DNA of 32,173 nucleotides. It comes from an uncultured Prevotella sp. GTDB taxonomy: Bacteria; Bacteroidota; Bacteroidia; Bacteroidales; Bacteroidaceae. The stretch is from the NCBI GenBank assembly GCA_900548195.1, contig URJQ01000012.1:1-32173 (forward strand), given 5' to 3'. The translations under genes were made by a program, and so were the position numbers. This document shows, one piece after another, positions 1 through 7,606 of this stretch. Numbering within the stretch: position 1 is the first letter of the stretch; each line of letters begins with the position of its first letter. The notes beneath the pieces are model-generated. The model had not been told where the DNA came from, made no database searches, and worked only from the letters and a program-made list of their open reading frames with translations.

Positions 1-28
1 AGGCTGATGCCTTGCGGTAACTAACTCA

Positions 29-52
29 TGTCAGCCGGTAACGCGGCTGACA
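29..52. other. Short perfect hairpin at left edge
   Basis: Arms 29-37 and 44-52 (TGTCAGCCG / CGGCTGACA) pair perfectly over 9 bp around a 6-nt loop. A run of seven T lies at 69-75, too far away for a standard intrinsic terminator. It sits beyond the 3' end of nadK; its owner may be a gene left of the window. Nothing else coding is visible in 1-185. Confidence 0.4.
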
Positions 53-79
53 CAGGGGCGACTCCTTGTTTTTTTATGA

Positions 80-132
80 TGAGTGAAAAGCGAAGAGTGA
101 AAAGTGAAGAGTGAAAAATCGCGCTGACGCGG
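80..132. repeat. GTGAAGAGTGAAAA simple repeat, copy 1
   Basis: Degenerate tandem GTGAA(A/G)AG units followed by GCGCTGACGC. Bases 92-130 are identical over 39 bp, in inverted orientation, to 21046-21084 next to cobS. The repeat lies in the 3' flank of nadK. It is intergenic and noncoding; the role is unknown. Confidence 0.8.
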
Positions 133-185
133 GGACGGATTCCTGACATACAGCATTATAAGGCAGCGGGATGGGGGAACTATAC

Positions 186-1070
186 TTATCGCTGATCTAA
201 GCCCCACATCATCTTTTCCCTCAGTGTGGAGAAATAGGAACGACCGCTGTAACGCACCACTTTCACAGAATGCTTCGCTTTACTGATAGTGATGAGAGTG
301 CCTTCTGGAAGACTTACCGAGCGTCCATCGACAGCGACGAGGAATGTATGACTACGACTTTCCACATTAAGAGTGATGACCGAATCGTCAGTGACGACGA
401 TAGGACGCACATTAAGGCTATGCGGTGCAACCGGTGTGAGGCAAAGGATGCCGGCTCCAGGCGCAATAATAGGACCGCCATTACTTAGAGAATACGCAGT
501 AGAACCCATTGGAGTGGTTACAATAAGTCCGTCAGCCTGATAGGTCATGAGGTATTCTCCATCCACACTGGCACGGACAGAAATCATAGATGCCGTGTCG
601 CGCTTTAGCAATGCCACATCATTTATGGCAAAAGGAACCGTATTCAGTTCCTTACCATCCACATCAATACGCAACACCGAATGCGCATCCACCTTGTAAT
701 CGCCAGCATAAATGGCAGAAACAGCAAACTCCAGTTCGGCAGGATTGACATCAGCAAGAAAGCCAAGCCTACCTACATTGACGCCAATAATGGGGATATT
801 CTTTGCTCCAATGCGTGAAGCAGTGCGCAAGAGAGTGCCGTCGCCTCCCATAGAGACAGCGAAATCGGCTGTAAAATCATCACCATCAAAGACGTCAGTC
901 ACATCAATATCGAGATGTAACACCTTAGTGAGAAAGACATAGTAAGGGCGATCTATACAAATCTGCGCCCCACGCTGGCGTAGCAGTACCACCATTTTCT
1001 GCATAGTAGCACTTTTTTTCGCCTGATATTCATTGCCGAAAAAAGCAAATCTGAGAGACTTGTCTGGCAT
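186..1070 (-). CDS. nadK: NAD kinase
   Basis: ATP-dependent NAD kinase, which phosphorylates NAD+ to NADP+ in the cytoplasm. The 294-residue length is normal for the family. The diagnostic GGDGT motif is at residues 75-79 and its Asp is the expected catalytic residue. It is followed by NVGRLGFLADV and by the NAD-binding TTPMGSTAYSLSNGGP segment, with the usual C-terminal beta-rich half. The start at 1070 gives a natural N-terminus (MPDKSLRFAFFGN) and leaves about 130 bp to the divergent thiJ gene. No clear promoter was found for this gene on the reverse strand. No neighbour in the window shares its pathway. The call is secure from motifs alone. Confidence 0.96.
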   Translation of the reverse strand: MPDKSLRFAFFGNEYQAKKSATMQKMVVLLRQRGAQICIDRPYYVFLTKVLHLDIDVTDVFDGDDFTADFAVSMGGDGTLLRTASRIGAKNIPIIGVNVGRLGFLADVNPAELEFAVSAIYAGDYKVDAHSVLRIDVDGKELNTVPFAINDVALLKRDTASMISVRASVDGEYLMTYQADGLIVTTPMGSTAYSLSNGGPIIAPGAGILCLTPVAPHSLNVRPIVVTDDSVITLNVESRSHTFLVAVDGRSVSLPEGTLITISKAKHSVKVVRYSGRSYFSTLREKMMWGLDQR

Positions 1071-1107
1071 ATATTCAATATTTTTGTTCCTTTATCTTAT
1101 CAAAAAA

Positions 1108-1138
1108 TTTGTATTGTCACAAACATTTAGTATATTTG
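1108..1138 (+). promoter_or_regulatory. Bacteroidetes-type promoter for thiJ-ispD-recG
   Basis: The -33 element TTTG is at 1108-1111 and the -7 element TATATTTG (matches TAnnTTTG) at 1131-1138, with a 19-bp spacer. The transcript would start near 1145, about 60 nt before the thiJ ATG at 1204. This argues against longer upstream starts for thiJ. Confidence 0.7.
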
Positions 1139-1203
1139 CAACTGCAAAAATAACAATTTATCTTGACAAACAAACATTTCACACCTTAAAAAATAACAAT
1201 ATA

Positions 1204-1773
1204 ATGGCAAAAGTATATCAATTCATAGCAAATGGCTCAGAGGAAATAGAGTCATTGACCACCATCGACGTGCTGCGTCGCGCAGGCATAGAAACTGTAA
1301 CAATAAGCATCACCGGTAATGAATTTGCAGAACTATCTCACGGTGTTACAATCAAATGCGACACCACGATTGAGGCTGCCGACTTATCAGATGCCGATAT
1401 GTTGCTACTTCCAGGCGGTCTGCCAGGAGCAGATTATCTTCTCCATCACGAAGGTGTACGCAAGGCATTGCTTGCCCAGAATGCCGCAGGCAAGAAGATT
1501 GGTGCCATCTGTGCCGCTCCGCAAGTATTGGGCGACCTCGGACTTCTGCAGGGAAAGCGTGCTACTTGTTACCCAGGTTTTGAAGTGAAGCTCGACGGCG
1601 CCGACTACACAGCCGACCTTTTCACCATCGACGGAAACATCATTACCGGCAAGGGACCAGCAGCTACTCTGCCTTATTCCTATGCTATTCTTGAGATGCT
1701 CGGTGCAAAAGATGCTGCAGAAGCATTAAGAGAAGGCATGGTGTATAATTATCTCATGGAGACAAAGGGATAA
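1204..1773 (+). CDS. thiJ: DJ-1/PfpI (ThiJ) family protein
   Basis: A 189-residue DJ-1/PfpI superfamily protein. Family members act as glyoxalase/deglycase-type or redox-stress proteins, and the exact activity cannot be read from sequence. Visible hallmarks are the early acidic motif GSEEIE, the LLLPGG turn, and the nucleophile elbow GAICAAP holding the conserved Cys, followed by YPGFE and the GKGPAA segment. The reading frame is open upstream to 1033, but the ATG at 1204 is chosen: it begins the conserved MAKVYQF strand and lies just downstream of a promoter at 1108-1138. The stop is 4 bp before ispD, so the genes are probably co-transcribed. thiJ is used here as a family name, without implying a thiamine role. 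Confidence 0.9.
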   Translation: MAKVYQFIANGSEEIESLTTIDVLRRAGIETVTISITGNEFAELSHGVTIKCDTTIEAADLSDADMLLLPGGLPGADYLLHHEGVRKALLAQNAAGKKIGAICAAPQVLGDLGLLQGKRATCYPGFEVKLDGADYTADLFTIDGNIITGKGPAATLPYSYAILEMLGAKDAAEALREGMVYNYLMETKG

Positions 1774-1777
1774 GATA

Positions 1778-2437
1778 ATGGAATATATCATCATAGTGGC
1801 AGGAGGCAAGGGACTGAGAATGGGTAGCGACATACCCAAGCAGTTCCTGCCAATATGCGGCAAACCGGTGCTGATGCGCACTATAGAGCGTTTTCGTGAG
1901 TATTCCAAGGATATCCACGTAATCCTCGTTTTGCCCAAAGCGCAACAGAAATACTGGGCAAATCTCTGCAACGAATACCATTTTCATGAGAAATACGAGA
2001 TAGCCGACGGTGGCGAAACGCGCTTTCACAGCGTGAGAAATGGACTCTCCCTCATACCCGACAATGCTGAAGGCACCGTGGGAGTGCATGATGGAGTGCG
2101 CCCATTCCCGTCGGTGGAAGTCATCAGCAGATGCTATGAAGTTGCCCAAACAGCCAAAGCCGTCATTCCGGTAACACCGGTAGTGGAGACTCTCCGCCAC
2201 GTGGAAGAAAAGAGAAATGTGCTCCGTTCCGACTATAGACTGGTACAGACTCCACAAGTCTTTGACATACAAACGCTTAAAGAAGCCTATAGGCAAGAGT
2301 ATAAAGACAGTTTCACCGACGACGCATCCGTCGTGGAGAGTATCGGAAGGGAAGTTACTATGGTGGAAGGAAACCGTGAAAACATCAAGATAACCACGCC
2401 TTTTGACATAAAGATAGCAGAAAGCATACTGCGATGA
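1778..2437 (+). CDS. ispD: 2-C-methyl-D-erythritol 4-phosphate cytidylyltransferase
   Basis: Third step of the non-mevalonate (MEP) isoprenoid pathway: joins CTP and MEP to give CDP-methylerythritol. The 219-residue length is typical. The N-terminal nucleotide-binding signature reads AGGKGLRMGSDIPKQFLP, followed by GKPVL, then HDGVRPF and the TDDAS segment near the C-terminal third, all characteristic of IspD. It lies 4 bp after thiJ, and its stop overlaps the recG start (ATGA), indicating translational coupling. The other MEP genes are not in this window. The call rests on a full set of motifs. Confidence 0.96.
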   Translation: MEYIIIVAGGKGLRMGSDIPKQFLPICGKPVLMRTIERFREYSKDIHVILVLPKAQQKYWANLCNEYHFHEKYEIADGGETRFHSVRNGLSLIPDNAEGTVGVHDGVRPFPSVEVISRCYEVAQTAKAVIPVTPVVETLRHVEEKRNVLRSDYRLVQTPQVFDIQTLKEAYRQEYKDSFTDDASVVESIGREVTMVEGNRENIKITTPFDIKIAESILR

Positions 2438-4530
2438 GCGACATACTGAAGACTGACATAAAGTATATAACAGGAGTAGGACCGCAAAAGAAGGATATCC
2501 TAAAGCGTGAAATAGGCATCGAGACCTACGGCGACCTGCTCGAATACTATCCATATAAATATGTGGATAGAAGTCATATATATACCATAAGCAGCCTTTC
2601 ACCAGATATGCCATTCGTGCAGATAAAGGGCAGAATACTCTCTTTCGAATCATTCCAGATGGGTGTGAAGAAGAAACGCCTCGTAGCCCATTTCGGAGAC
2701 GGAACGGGAGTGGTGGATCTCGTATGGTTTTCCGGTACGCAATATGTGTCAAAAAACTACAAGACGGGGGTGGAATATATCGTCTTCGGCAAGCCTACCA
2801 TCTTTGGAGGACGCTTTCAGATAAGTCATCCAGAACTGGATTTAGCGGAGAATCTACAACTGTCGGAGATGGGTATGCAGCCTTTCTACGTCACAACCGA
2901 GAGAATGAAAAACTCCGGACTGTCCTCTCGCTCACTGGAAAAGATAGTAAAGGCATTACTCTCCAAGCTTCCCCCACAACCAGAGACGCTGCCTGACTAC
3001 ATCACTGCCCCACTCCACCTCGTTTCGCGCGACGCCGCCATACGCGGAGTGCATTATCCACACACACAGATGGAGATGCAGAAAGCCAGGGAAAGGCTGA
3101 AATTTGAGGAACTATTCTATGTTCAGCTCAACATTCTGCGCTACACTGCAAACCACCGACGCAAGTATCGTGGCTACCTTTTGCCAAGGATTGGCGAGCA
3201 CTTCAACAGTTTCTTCAAGCAGAACCTGAAGTTTGAACTGACTGGAGCGCAAAAGAGAGTGATGCACGAGATACAGGCTGACATGAACACCGGAAGGCAA
3301 ATGAATCGTCTTGTGCAAGGTGACGTAGGGTCAGGAAAGACTCTTGTGGCGCTGATGGCTATGCTAATAGCCGTGGACAACGGTTTCCAAGCCTGCATGA
3401 TGGCACCCACCGAGATACTGGCAGAGCAACATCTTGCCACAATAAAAGACTTTCTGAAAGGACTGAATGTACGCGTAGAGCTGCTCACCGGCATAGTAAA
3501 AGGCAAAAAGCGCAAGGAAATCCTCGAAGGAGTGGTCACTGGCGATGTGCACATACTCGTGGGAACACATGCCGTTATCGAAGATACTGTGCAATTTCAT
3601 AACCTCGGTCTCGCCGTAGTAGATGAGCAACACCGATTCGGCGTGGCACAAAGAGCTAAACTATGGGCAAAGAACCAGAACCCACCGCACATCCTCGTGA
3701 TGACGGCAACGCCGATTCCGCGCACCCTCGCCATGACTATCTATGGCGACCTCGACATCAGCGTCATCGACGAACTGCCACCTGGCAGAAAGCCTATCCA
3801 GACATTGCATAAATATGACACTCAGATGACGACGCTATACAATGGCATTCGTCAGCAGATAACATTGGGAAGGCAGATCTATATCGTATATCCGCTCATC
3901 AGCGAGAGCGAGAAAATGGATTTGAAAAACCTGGAAGACGGCTTTGAGCAACTGCAAAACATATTCCCGGACTATAAAATGAGTAAGGTACACGGACGAA
4001 TGAAGCCTGCCGAAAAGGAAGCGGAAATGCAGCGGTTTGCATCTGGAGAAACGCAGATTCTCGTGGCAACGACCGTCATTGAGGTAGGTGTCAACGTGCC
4101 AAACGCATCCGTAATGGTCATCATGGAGGCGCAACGCTTCGGATTGTCACAGCTTCATCAGCTACGCGGCAGAGTGGGACGAGGCGCTGATCAGAGCTAC
4201 TGTATCCTTGTAAGCGGACACGAACTGTCTGCCGAGACACGCAAGAGACTCGAAATCATGACTGAGACGAATGACGGATTCCGCATTGCAGAAGCAGACC
4301 TCAAGCTTCGTGGTCCCGGCGACCTGGAAGGAACTCAGCAAAGCGGACTTGCCTTCGACCTGAAAATTGCGGATATTGCTCGCGATGGTCAACTGGTACA
4401 ACTGGCACGCGATGAAGCTCAGAAGATAATAGACGAAGATCCGGAATGCAACAGCCAGCGACACGCATTGCTATGGCGACGCCTTAACGAACTGCGATCG
4501 GACTCCGTGGATTGGGCGCAGATAAGTTAA
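2434..4530 (+). CDS. recG: ATP-dependent DNA helicase RecG
   Basis: Superfamily 2 helicase that remodels stalled forks and branched DNA. The 698 residues match full-length RecG: an N-terminal wedge/OB region (about 50-160), Walker A GDVGSGKT at about 296-303, a DEQH box at about 397-400 in VVDEQHRFG, TATPIPRTLAM, ELPPGRKPIQT, the motif VI helicase segment QLRGRVGRG, and the C-terminal DLKLRGPGDLEGTQQSG block that sets RecG apart from other helicases. It overlaps ispD by 4 bp. An A/T-rich inverted repeat begins 58 bp after its stop. Confidence 0.98.
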   Translation: MSDILKTDIKYITGVGPQKKDILKREIGIETYGDLLEYYPYKYVDRSHIYTISSLSPDMPFVQIKGRILSFESFQMGVKKKRLVAHFGDGTGVVDLVWFSGTQYVSKNYKTGVEYIVFGKPTIFGGRFQISHPELDLAENLQLSEMGMQPFYVTTERMKNSGLSSRSLEKIVKALLSKLPPQPETLPDYITAPLHLVSRDAAIRGVHYPHTQMEMQKARERLKFEELFYVQLNILRYTANHRRKYRGYLLPRIGEHFNSFFKQNLKFELTGAQKRVMHEIQADMNTGRQMNRLVQGDVGSGKTLVALMAMLIAVDNGFQACMMAPTEILAEQHLATIKDFLKGLNVRVELLTGIVKGKKRKEILEGVVTGDVHILVGTHAVIEDTVQFHNLGLAVVDEQHRFGVAQRAKLWAKNQNPPHILVMTATPIPRTLAMTIYGDLDISVIDELPPGRKPIQTLHKYDTQMTTLYNGIRQQITLGRQIYIVYPLISESEKMDLKNLEDGFEQLQNIFPDYKMSKVHGRMKPAEKEAEMQRFASGETQILVATTVIEVGVNVPNASVMVIMEAQRFGLSQLHQLRGRVGRGADQSYCILVSGHELSAETRKRLEIMTETNDGFRIAEADLKLRGPGDLEGTQQSGLAFDLKIADIARDGQLVQLARDEAQKIIDEDPECNSQRHALLWRRLNELRSDSVDWAQIS

Positions 4531-4587
4531 AACTCAACTTTCGCAAGCAATAAATCGCCCCTCAGTACCCACTGCCGTGGGGAAGTG

Positions 4588-4662
4588 TAAAATATCAATA
4601 GAGAAAAATAGAGAAAAAATAGAAAAAAATATATTTGTTTATTTTTATTTATTGATATTTTA
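4588..4662. repeat. A/T-rich inverted repeat, family member 1
   Basis: Arms 4588-4610 and 4640-4662 pair over 23 bp with two mismatches around a 29-bp purine-rich core. The same architecture and similar sequence recur at 31977-32046, and one arm recurs at 20985-21009. It lies between recG and the trmH-family gene. The rest of this 252-bp gap holds only a short hairpin (CCCAC/GTGGG, 4568-4581). It may act as a bidirectional terminator or be a miniature mobile repeat. Confidence 0.75.
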
Positions 4663-4782
4663 TTACTGATTAGTAGCATGTTAGCTACTTGCGAACTTCA
4701 GTTAAAATAATAAAGCGCCATCCTAATATCCTTCCTTTATGGAGGATTACTATTGCATCAATAAAAAACATCAATTAGAAAA

Positions 4783-5634
4783 ATGACTTACGAACAGATA
4801 ACAAGTACTCAAAACCCGAAGATAAAGAAACTGCTTCAGCTGCAGCAGAAGTCTTCCGAACGACGAAAAGCCAGACTTTTCGTTGTAGAAGGTCAACGAG
4901 AAGTGGAGAGATGCGCTATGAAGGGCTATGAAATAGACAGCATATTTTTCTGCAGAAACATAGCAAAATCTGCACAACCAGAGCTCAACGACACCACAGA
5001 GCACCTGCTGGAGAGGCTTCAAAGGGAAGGGAAAGTTAGGATTTTTGAAATCTCCAAAGAGGTCTATTCCAAGATAGCATATCGCGAAAGCACGGAAGGC
5101 GTCGTAGCTGAGGTGCGCACAAAGGACATGAAACTGGAGGATTTAGGCATCGATGAGAGCGGAATGAAGAATGGGCACGCCCCATTGCTCGTAGTGCTTG
5201 AGGGAGTAGAAAAGCCAGGAAACCTTGGTGCCATACTGCGAACAGCCGATGCTTCGGGAGCTGATGCAGTGATAGTATGCGACCCACGCACAGACTTATA
5301 CAATCCTAACCTCATCCGTAGCAGTACGGGAGGCATATTCAGCGTACCTTGCGTGGCGTGTACGTCAGAGGAATGCATCGCTTTCCTCAAGGCAAAGGGC
5401 ATAAAAATACTGACGGCACAGCTGCAGGACTCCAGCCTTTACTATGACACTGACATGAGATGTGGCACAGCTATAGTGATGGGAACAGAGGCTACAGGCC
5501 TCACCGACATCTGGCGCAAAGCGGCAGATGCCCACATCCGCATCCCTATGCTCGGCATTCTCGATTCGCTCAATGTGTCGGTCAGCGCTGCAGTGCTGCT
5601 CTTTGAGGCGGTGAGACAGAGAGACCGATTCTGA
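4783..5634 (+). CDS. TrmH/SpoU-family RNA 2'-O-methyltransferase
   Basis: A 283-residue SPOUT-superfamily methyltransferase that uses S-adenosylmethionine to methylate ribose 2'-OH in rRNA or tRNA. The N-terminal substrate-binding domain has the typical SxxNPKIKKLxxLQQK...FVVEGQREVE signature (residues 8-45). The catalytic knot carries all three SpoU motifs: LEGVEKPGNLGAILRTADA, then MGTEATGL, then IPMLGILDSLNVSVSAAVLLFE. It stands alone between recG and a long gene-free stretch. The true substrate (RlmB-like 23S rRNA or tRNA) cannot be decided from sequence, so no symbol is given. Confidence 0.92.
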   Translation: MTYEQITSTQNPKIKKLLQLQQKSSERRKARLFVVEGQREVERCAMKGYEIDSIFFCRNIAKSAQPELNDTTEHLLERLQREGKVRIFEISKEVYSKIAYRESTEGVVAEVRTKDMKLEDLGIDESGMKNGHAPLLVVLEGVEKPGNLGAILRTADASGADAVIVCDPRTDLYNPNLIRSSTGGIFSVPCVACTSEECIAFLKAKGIKILTAQLQDSSLYYDTDMRCGTAIVMGTEATGLTDIWRKAADAHIRIPMLGILDSLNVSVSAAVLLFEAVRQRDRF

Positions 5635-5650
5635 TTATTGATGGGCGGTG

Positions 5651-5670
5651 CAGAACCAAGGATGGTTCTG
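5651..5670 (+). terminator. Possible hairpin terminator after the TrmH-family gene
   Basis: CAGAACCA (5651-5658) pairs with TGGTTCTG (5663-5670) around a 4-nt loop, 17 bp after the stop codon. No U-tract follows, so this could be only a 3'-end stabilising hairpin. Confidence 0.4.
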
Positions 5671-5752
5671 ACACATGACGAGCAGAGAAAAGACGCAGAA
5701 AAAAGAAAGCAATGACGGGAGAGAAAAGGGACTATGAGATAGGAAAAACGTT

Positions 5753-5838
5753 GAAGAGAAAGAGAAAAAATGGAGAGGAGAGAGAAAAAAAAGAGGAAGA
5801 AGGGAGAGGAAAAAGATAAGAAGAAGAAAGGAAAAAGA
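5753..5838 (+). other. Homopurine tract
   Basis: Only two of 86 bases are pyrimidines (T at 5771 and 5817), and 5772-5816 is an uninterrupted 45-nt G/A run. The enrichment continues more loosely on both sides (about 5690-5870). It is noncoding; the reverse-strand open frame across it is low-complexity Ser/Phe/Leu and not credible. It ends next to the palindrome-array element. Confidence 0.8.
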
Positions 5839-5859
5839 TGAGGTGAAGAGATGGGAGGG

Positions 5860-6070
5860 AATAGGACAAAATGAGAATGCTTAGCATTTGCAGCGCAATA
5901 GCTAAGCTATCACGATGCAAAAGCATAGTTATTACACTGTAATAGCTTAGTTATTACACTGCAAAAGCATAGTTATTACAGGCTAATAACTATGCTTTTA
6001 CAATCTATTCATTATCAAAGCATTGCAAAGCCATTTCTTTCCATTATCACATAAAGCCGCAATAGGACAA
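5860..6070 (-). repeat. 22-bp-period palindrome array element, copy A
   Basis: Six 19-bp imperfect palindromes start at 5873, 5895, 5917, 5939, 5961 and 5983, exactly 22 bp apart, with 3-bp spacers agc, gat, act, act, agg. Typical units are GCAATAGCTAAGCTATCAC, GTAATAGCTTAGTTATTAC and GCAAAAGCATAGTTATTAC (twice). Units 5 and 6 can fold into one hairpin with 16 perfect base pairs. The array is bracketed by AATAGGACAA at 5860-5869 and 6061-6070. The same layout, reversed, recurs at 24325-24537. There is no open frame and no CRISPR-like spacer. Function unknown. Confidence 0.85.
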
Positions 6071-6103
6071 TAGCATCATCCATTCTACGATAAGGACACA
6101 AAA

Positions 6104-6192
6104 AAAGTGGGAAATGAAAGATACTCTTCCGCTTCCTTCTTTCTGAGACAACGCATCAGAAAGGCGAGCGGGTATCTGTCATTTCCCACTTT
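6104..6192 (-). terminator. Structured terminator after tlpA copy 1
   Basis: Outer arms 6104-6123 and 6173-6192 pair at 19 of 20 positions. They enclose 49 nt with an inner 8-bp stem (CTTTCTGA/TCAGAAAG). Read on the gene strand, the stem is followed by seven T, as in an intrinsic terminator. It is a duplicate of 7607-7699, with the structure preserved. Confidence 0.8.
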
Positions 6193-6256
6193 ATCATTTT
6201 GGCAGTTTCGAGAGATTACATGCCCCGACTTGCCATTTCATCTTATGGAAAGATAA

Positions 6257-7357
6257 TTATTTCTTGCCCAAAGTCTGGTCGAGAAGCTCATAGAATGCAG
6301 GATTCTCACCCATAAGTATCTTTACAATGTTACCCTTAGGGTCAACAAGTACCTTTGTAGGGAAGCCCTGGATAGCATACTTAGCATATACACTCTCGTC
6401 GCCTTCAGGGATACGCACGTGCTTCCAAGGCAACTGATGCTTCTCTACGGCTGCTTTCCACTTCTCTTCTGTATCATTGCAGCCCACACCAAGAATCTCG
6501 AGCTTGCCCTTATACTTCTTCATCTCAGGCAATCCCTTGATGCACCATCCGCACCATGAGCCCCAGAAGTCGATAATCACGTACTTACCACGAAGTTTCT
6601 TGAGAGAGAAAGGCTTACCCTTGATGTCAGTGAGATTGATGTCAGGAGCAGGATTGCCAGGAGCAAGTCTTGCTTCAGCATCTCTCTGAGCCTGAATCTC
6701 ATCAAGTTCGCGCTTTACAGCATCAGCAAAATAAGAGAAGAGGCCCTTCTTTGCTTCATCGCCAAGAGCCTTGTAAGCAGCCTCATTGTCATCGATTTCC
6801 ATAAGGAGGGAAGCACTGACATTGCTATTTGGATGAGCTTTGACGTAATCGAGTCTTACCTTCTGAAGTTCTGCAGAGAGTTCACCATACTTAGGAGAGA
6901 TTACTTTCTGAAGAGAATCCTTGTTTGCGCCAGCATGTACTCTTGCCCAGAAATCCTCAACAACAGCATACATCTTCTTTTCTACTACTGCAGTCAACTC
7001 GTCAAGAACTGCACGCTCTTCATAGAAAGCCGAACCTGACCATTTAGCATTTCTCACGTTGCCCTTGATAGTGCCATGCTCTCCTGGCACAAGATATACG
7101 ATGAAGCGCTCAGCTGTCTCACCTTTACCGATTATCATCTGGCAAGAACGAGCCTTGGTATCCTTGAGATCGTATGTGAAAACACCATCATGTCGAACCA
7201 GCTTAATAGGCTCTTCGAATGACTTAAAGTCCTTGGCAACAAGAGAAATGGTGAGAGTATCTCCCTCAATGTCTTCCATGTCAACAGTCAAAGTGTGTTG
7301 GGCTGCGCAAGTCAAGCAAGATGCTATGGCTGCGAGAGAAAGGAATAATTTTTTCAT
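6257..7357 (-). CDS. TlpA-like thioredoxin-fold protein with DUF4369-type N-terminus, copy 1
   Basis: A 366-residue exported thiol-disulfide protein. The N-terminal signal peptide (MKKLFLSLAAIAS...) could be cleaved after CAAQ or processed as a lipoprotein at IASC. Residues about 20-110 form a beta-rich DUF4369-like domain, followed by a helical linker and a C-terminal TlpA/AhpC-TSA thioredoxin domain (about 235-366). The active site is WCGWC (Cys269 and Cys272), with the cis-Pro region GFPTKVLVDPKG. Such proteins reduce or exchange disulfides in the envelope and are often reduced by DsbD, encoded about 1.8 kb away on the other strand. Compared with copy 2 it lacks four residues (YYEK) after MKKY. 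The partner substrate is unknown. Confidence 0.88.
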   Translation of the reverse strand: MKKLFLSLAAIASCLTCAAQHTLTVDMEDIEGDTLTISLVAKDFKSFEEPIKLVRHDGVFTYDLKDTKARSCQMIIGKGETAERFIVYLVPGEHGTIKGNVRNAKWSGSAFYEERAVLDELTAVVEKKMYAVVEDFWARVHAGANKDSLQKVISPKYGELSAELQKVRLDYVKAHPNSNVSASLLMEIDDNEAAYKALGDEAKKGLFSYFADAVKRELDEIQAQRDAEARLAPGNPAPDINLTDIKGKPFSLKKLRGKYVIIDFWGSWCGWCIKGLPEMKKYKGKLEILGVGCNDTEEKWKAAVEKHQLPWKHVRIPEGDESVYAKYAIQGFPTKVLVDPKGNIVKILMGENPAFYELLDQTLGKK

Positions 7358-7606
7358 TGTTTAGTTTTTGGGGTTATTTGGATATTTAATTCTTTATCTT
7401 TATATATAATAAGGTATGAGAAACCGCTTTACAAAAATAAATACGACATAAACTTTTTTTGGTGTCGAAACAAGTAAGAAAATTATGCTATTTTAACTAA
7501 CAAAATCATATTATCACATTTTCGTATTGATATATTCCATATTTCAGATAGTTATATTTCATAGACAGTGCATCATGAGGTGCCAACAAGGGATAAGGAT
7601 ACAAAA
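7358..7606. other. Gene-free upstream region of tlpA copy 1
   Basis: A/T-rich spacer between the two tlpA copies. A reverse-strand -7-like element TATTTTTG is at 7439-7432, but there is no convincing -33 partner. The block around TTTAACTAACAAAA (7492-7505) resembles TTTAACTAACCGAA upstream of copy 2 (8961-8974), so upstream DNA was duplicated along with the gene. No further gene or RNA is seen. Confidence 0.4.

Noticed and set aside
1..185. tRNA or other RNA gene at the left edge
   Set aside because: Only a single 9-bp hairpin and a simple repeat are visible; no cloverleaf or CCA-end pattern.
1033..1203. Upstream extension of thiJ
   Set aside because: A promoter pair lies inside it, and the family N-terminus begins at 1204.
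1754..2752. Long reverse-strand open frame opposite ispD and recG (332 codons)
   Set aside because: It lies antisense to two well-supported genes, shows no domain pattern and is rich in His, Tyr and Cys as expected of a shadow frame.
4630..4637. TATATTTG as a -7 promoter element for the TrmH-family gene
   Set aside because: It is part of the core of the A/T-rich inverted repeat, has no -33 partner, and is 145 bp from the gene.
5732..5926. Reverse-strand 64-codon frame rich in Ser, Phe and Leu
   Set aside because: It is the translation of the homopurine tract's complement; low complexity, and it runs into the palindrome array.
5873..6001. CRISPR array
   Set aside because: The period is 22 bp with only 3 bp between 19-bp units, units vary and some are inverted, and no cas gene is nearby.
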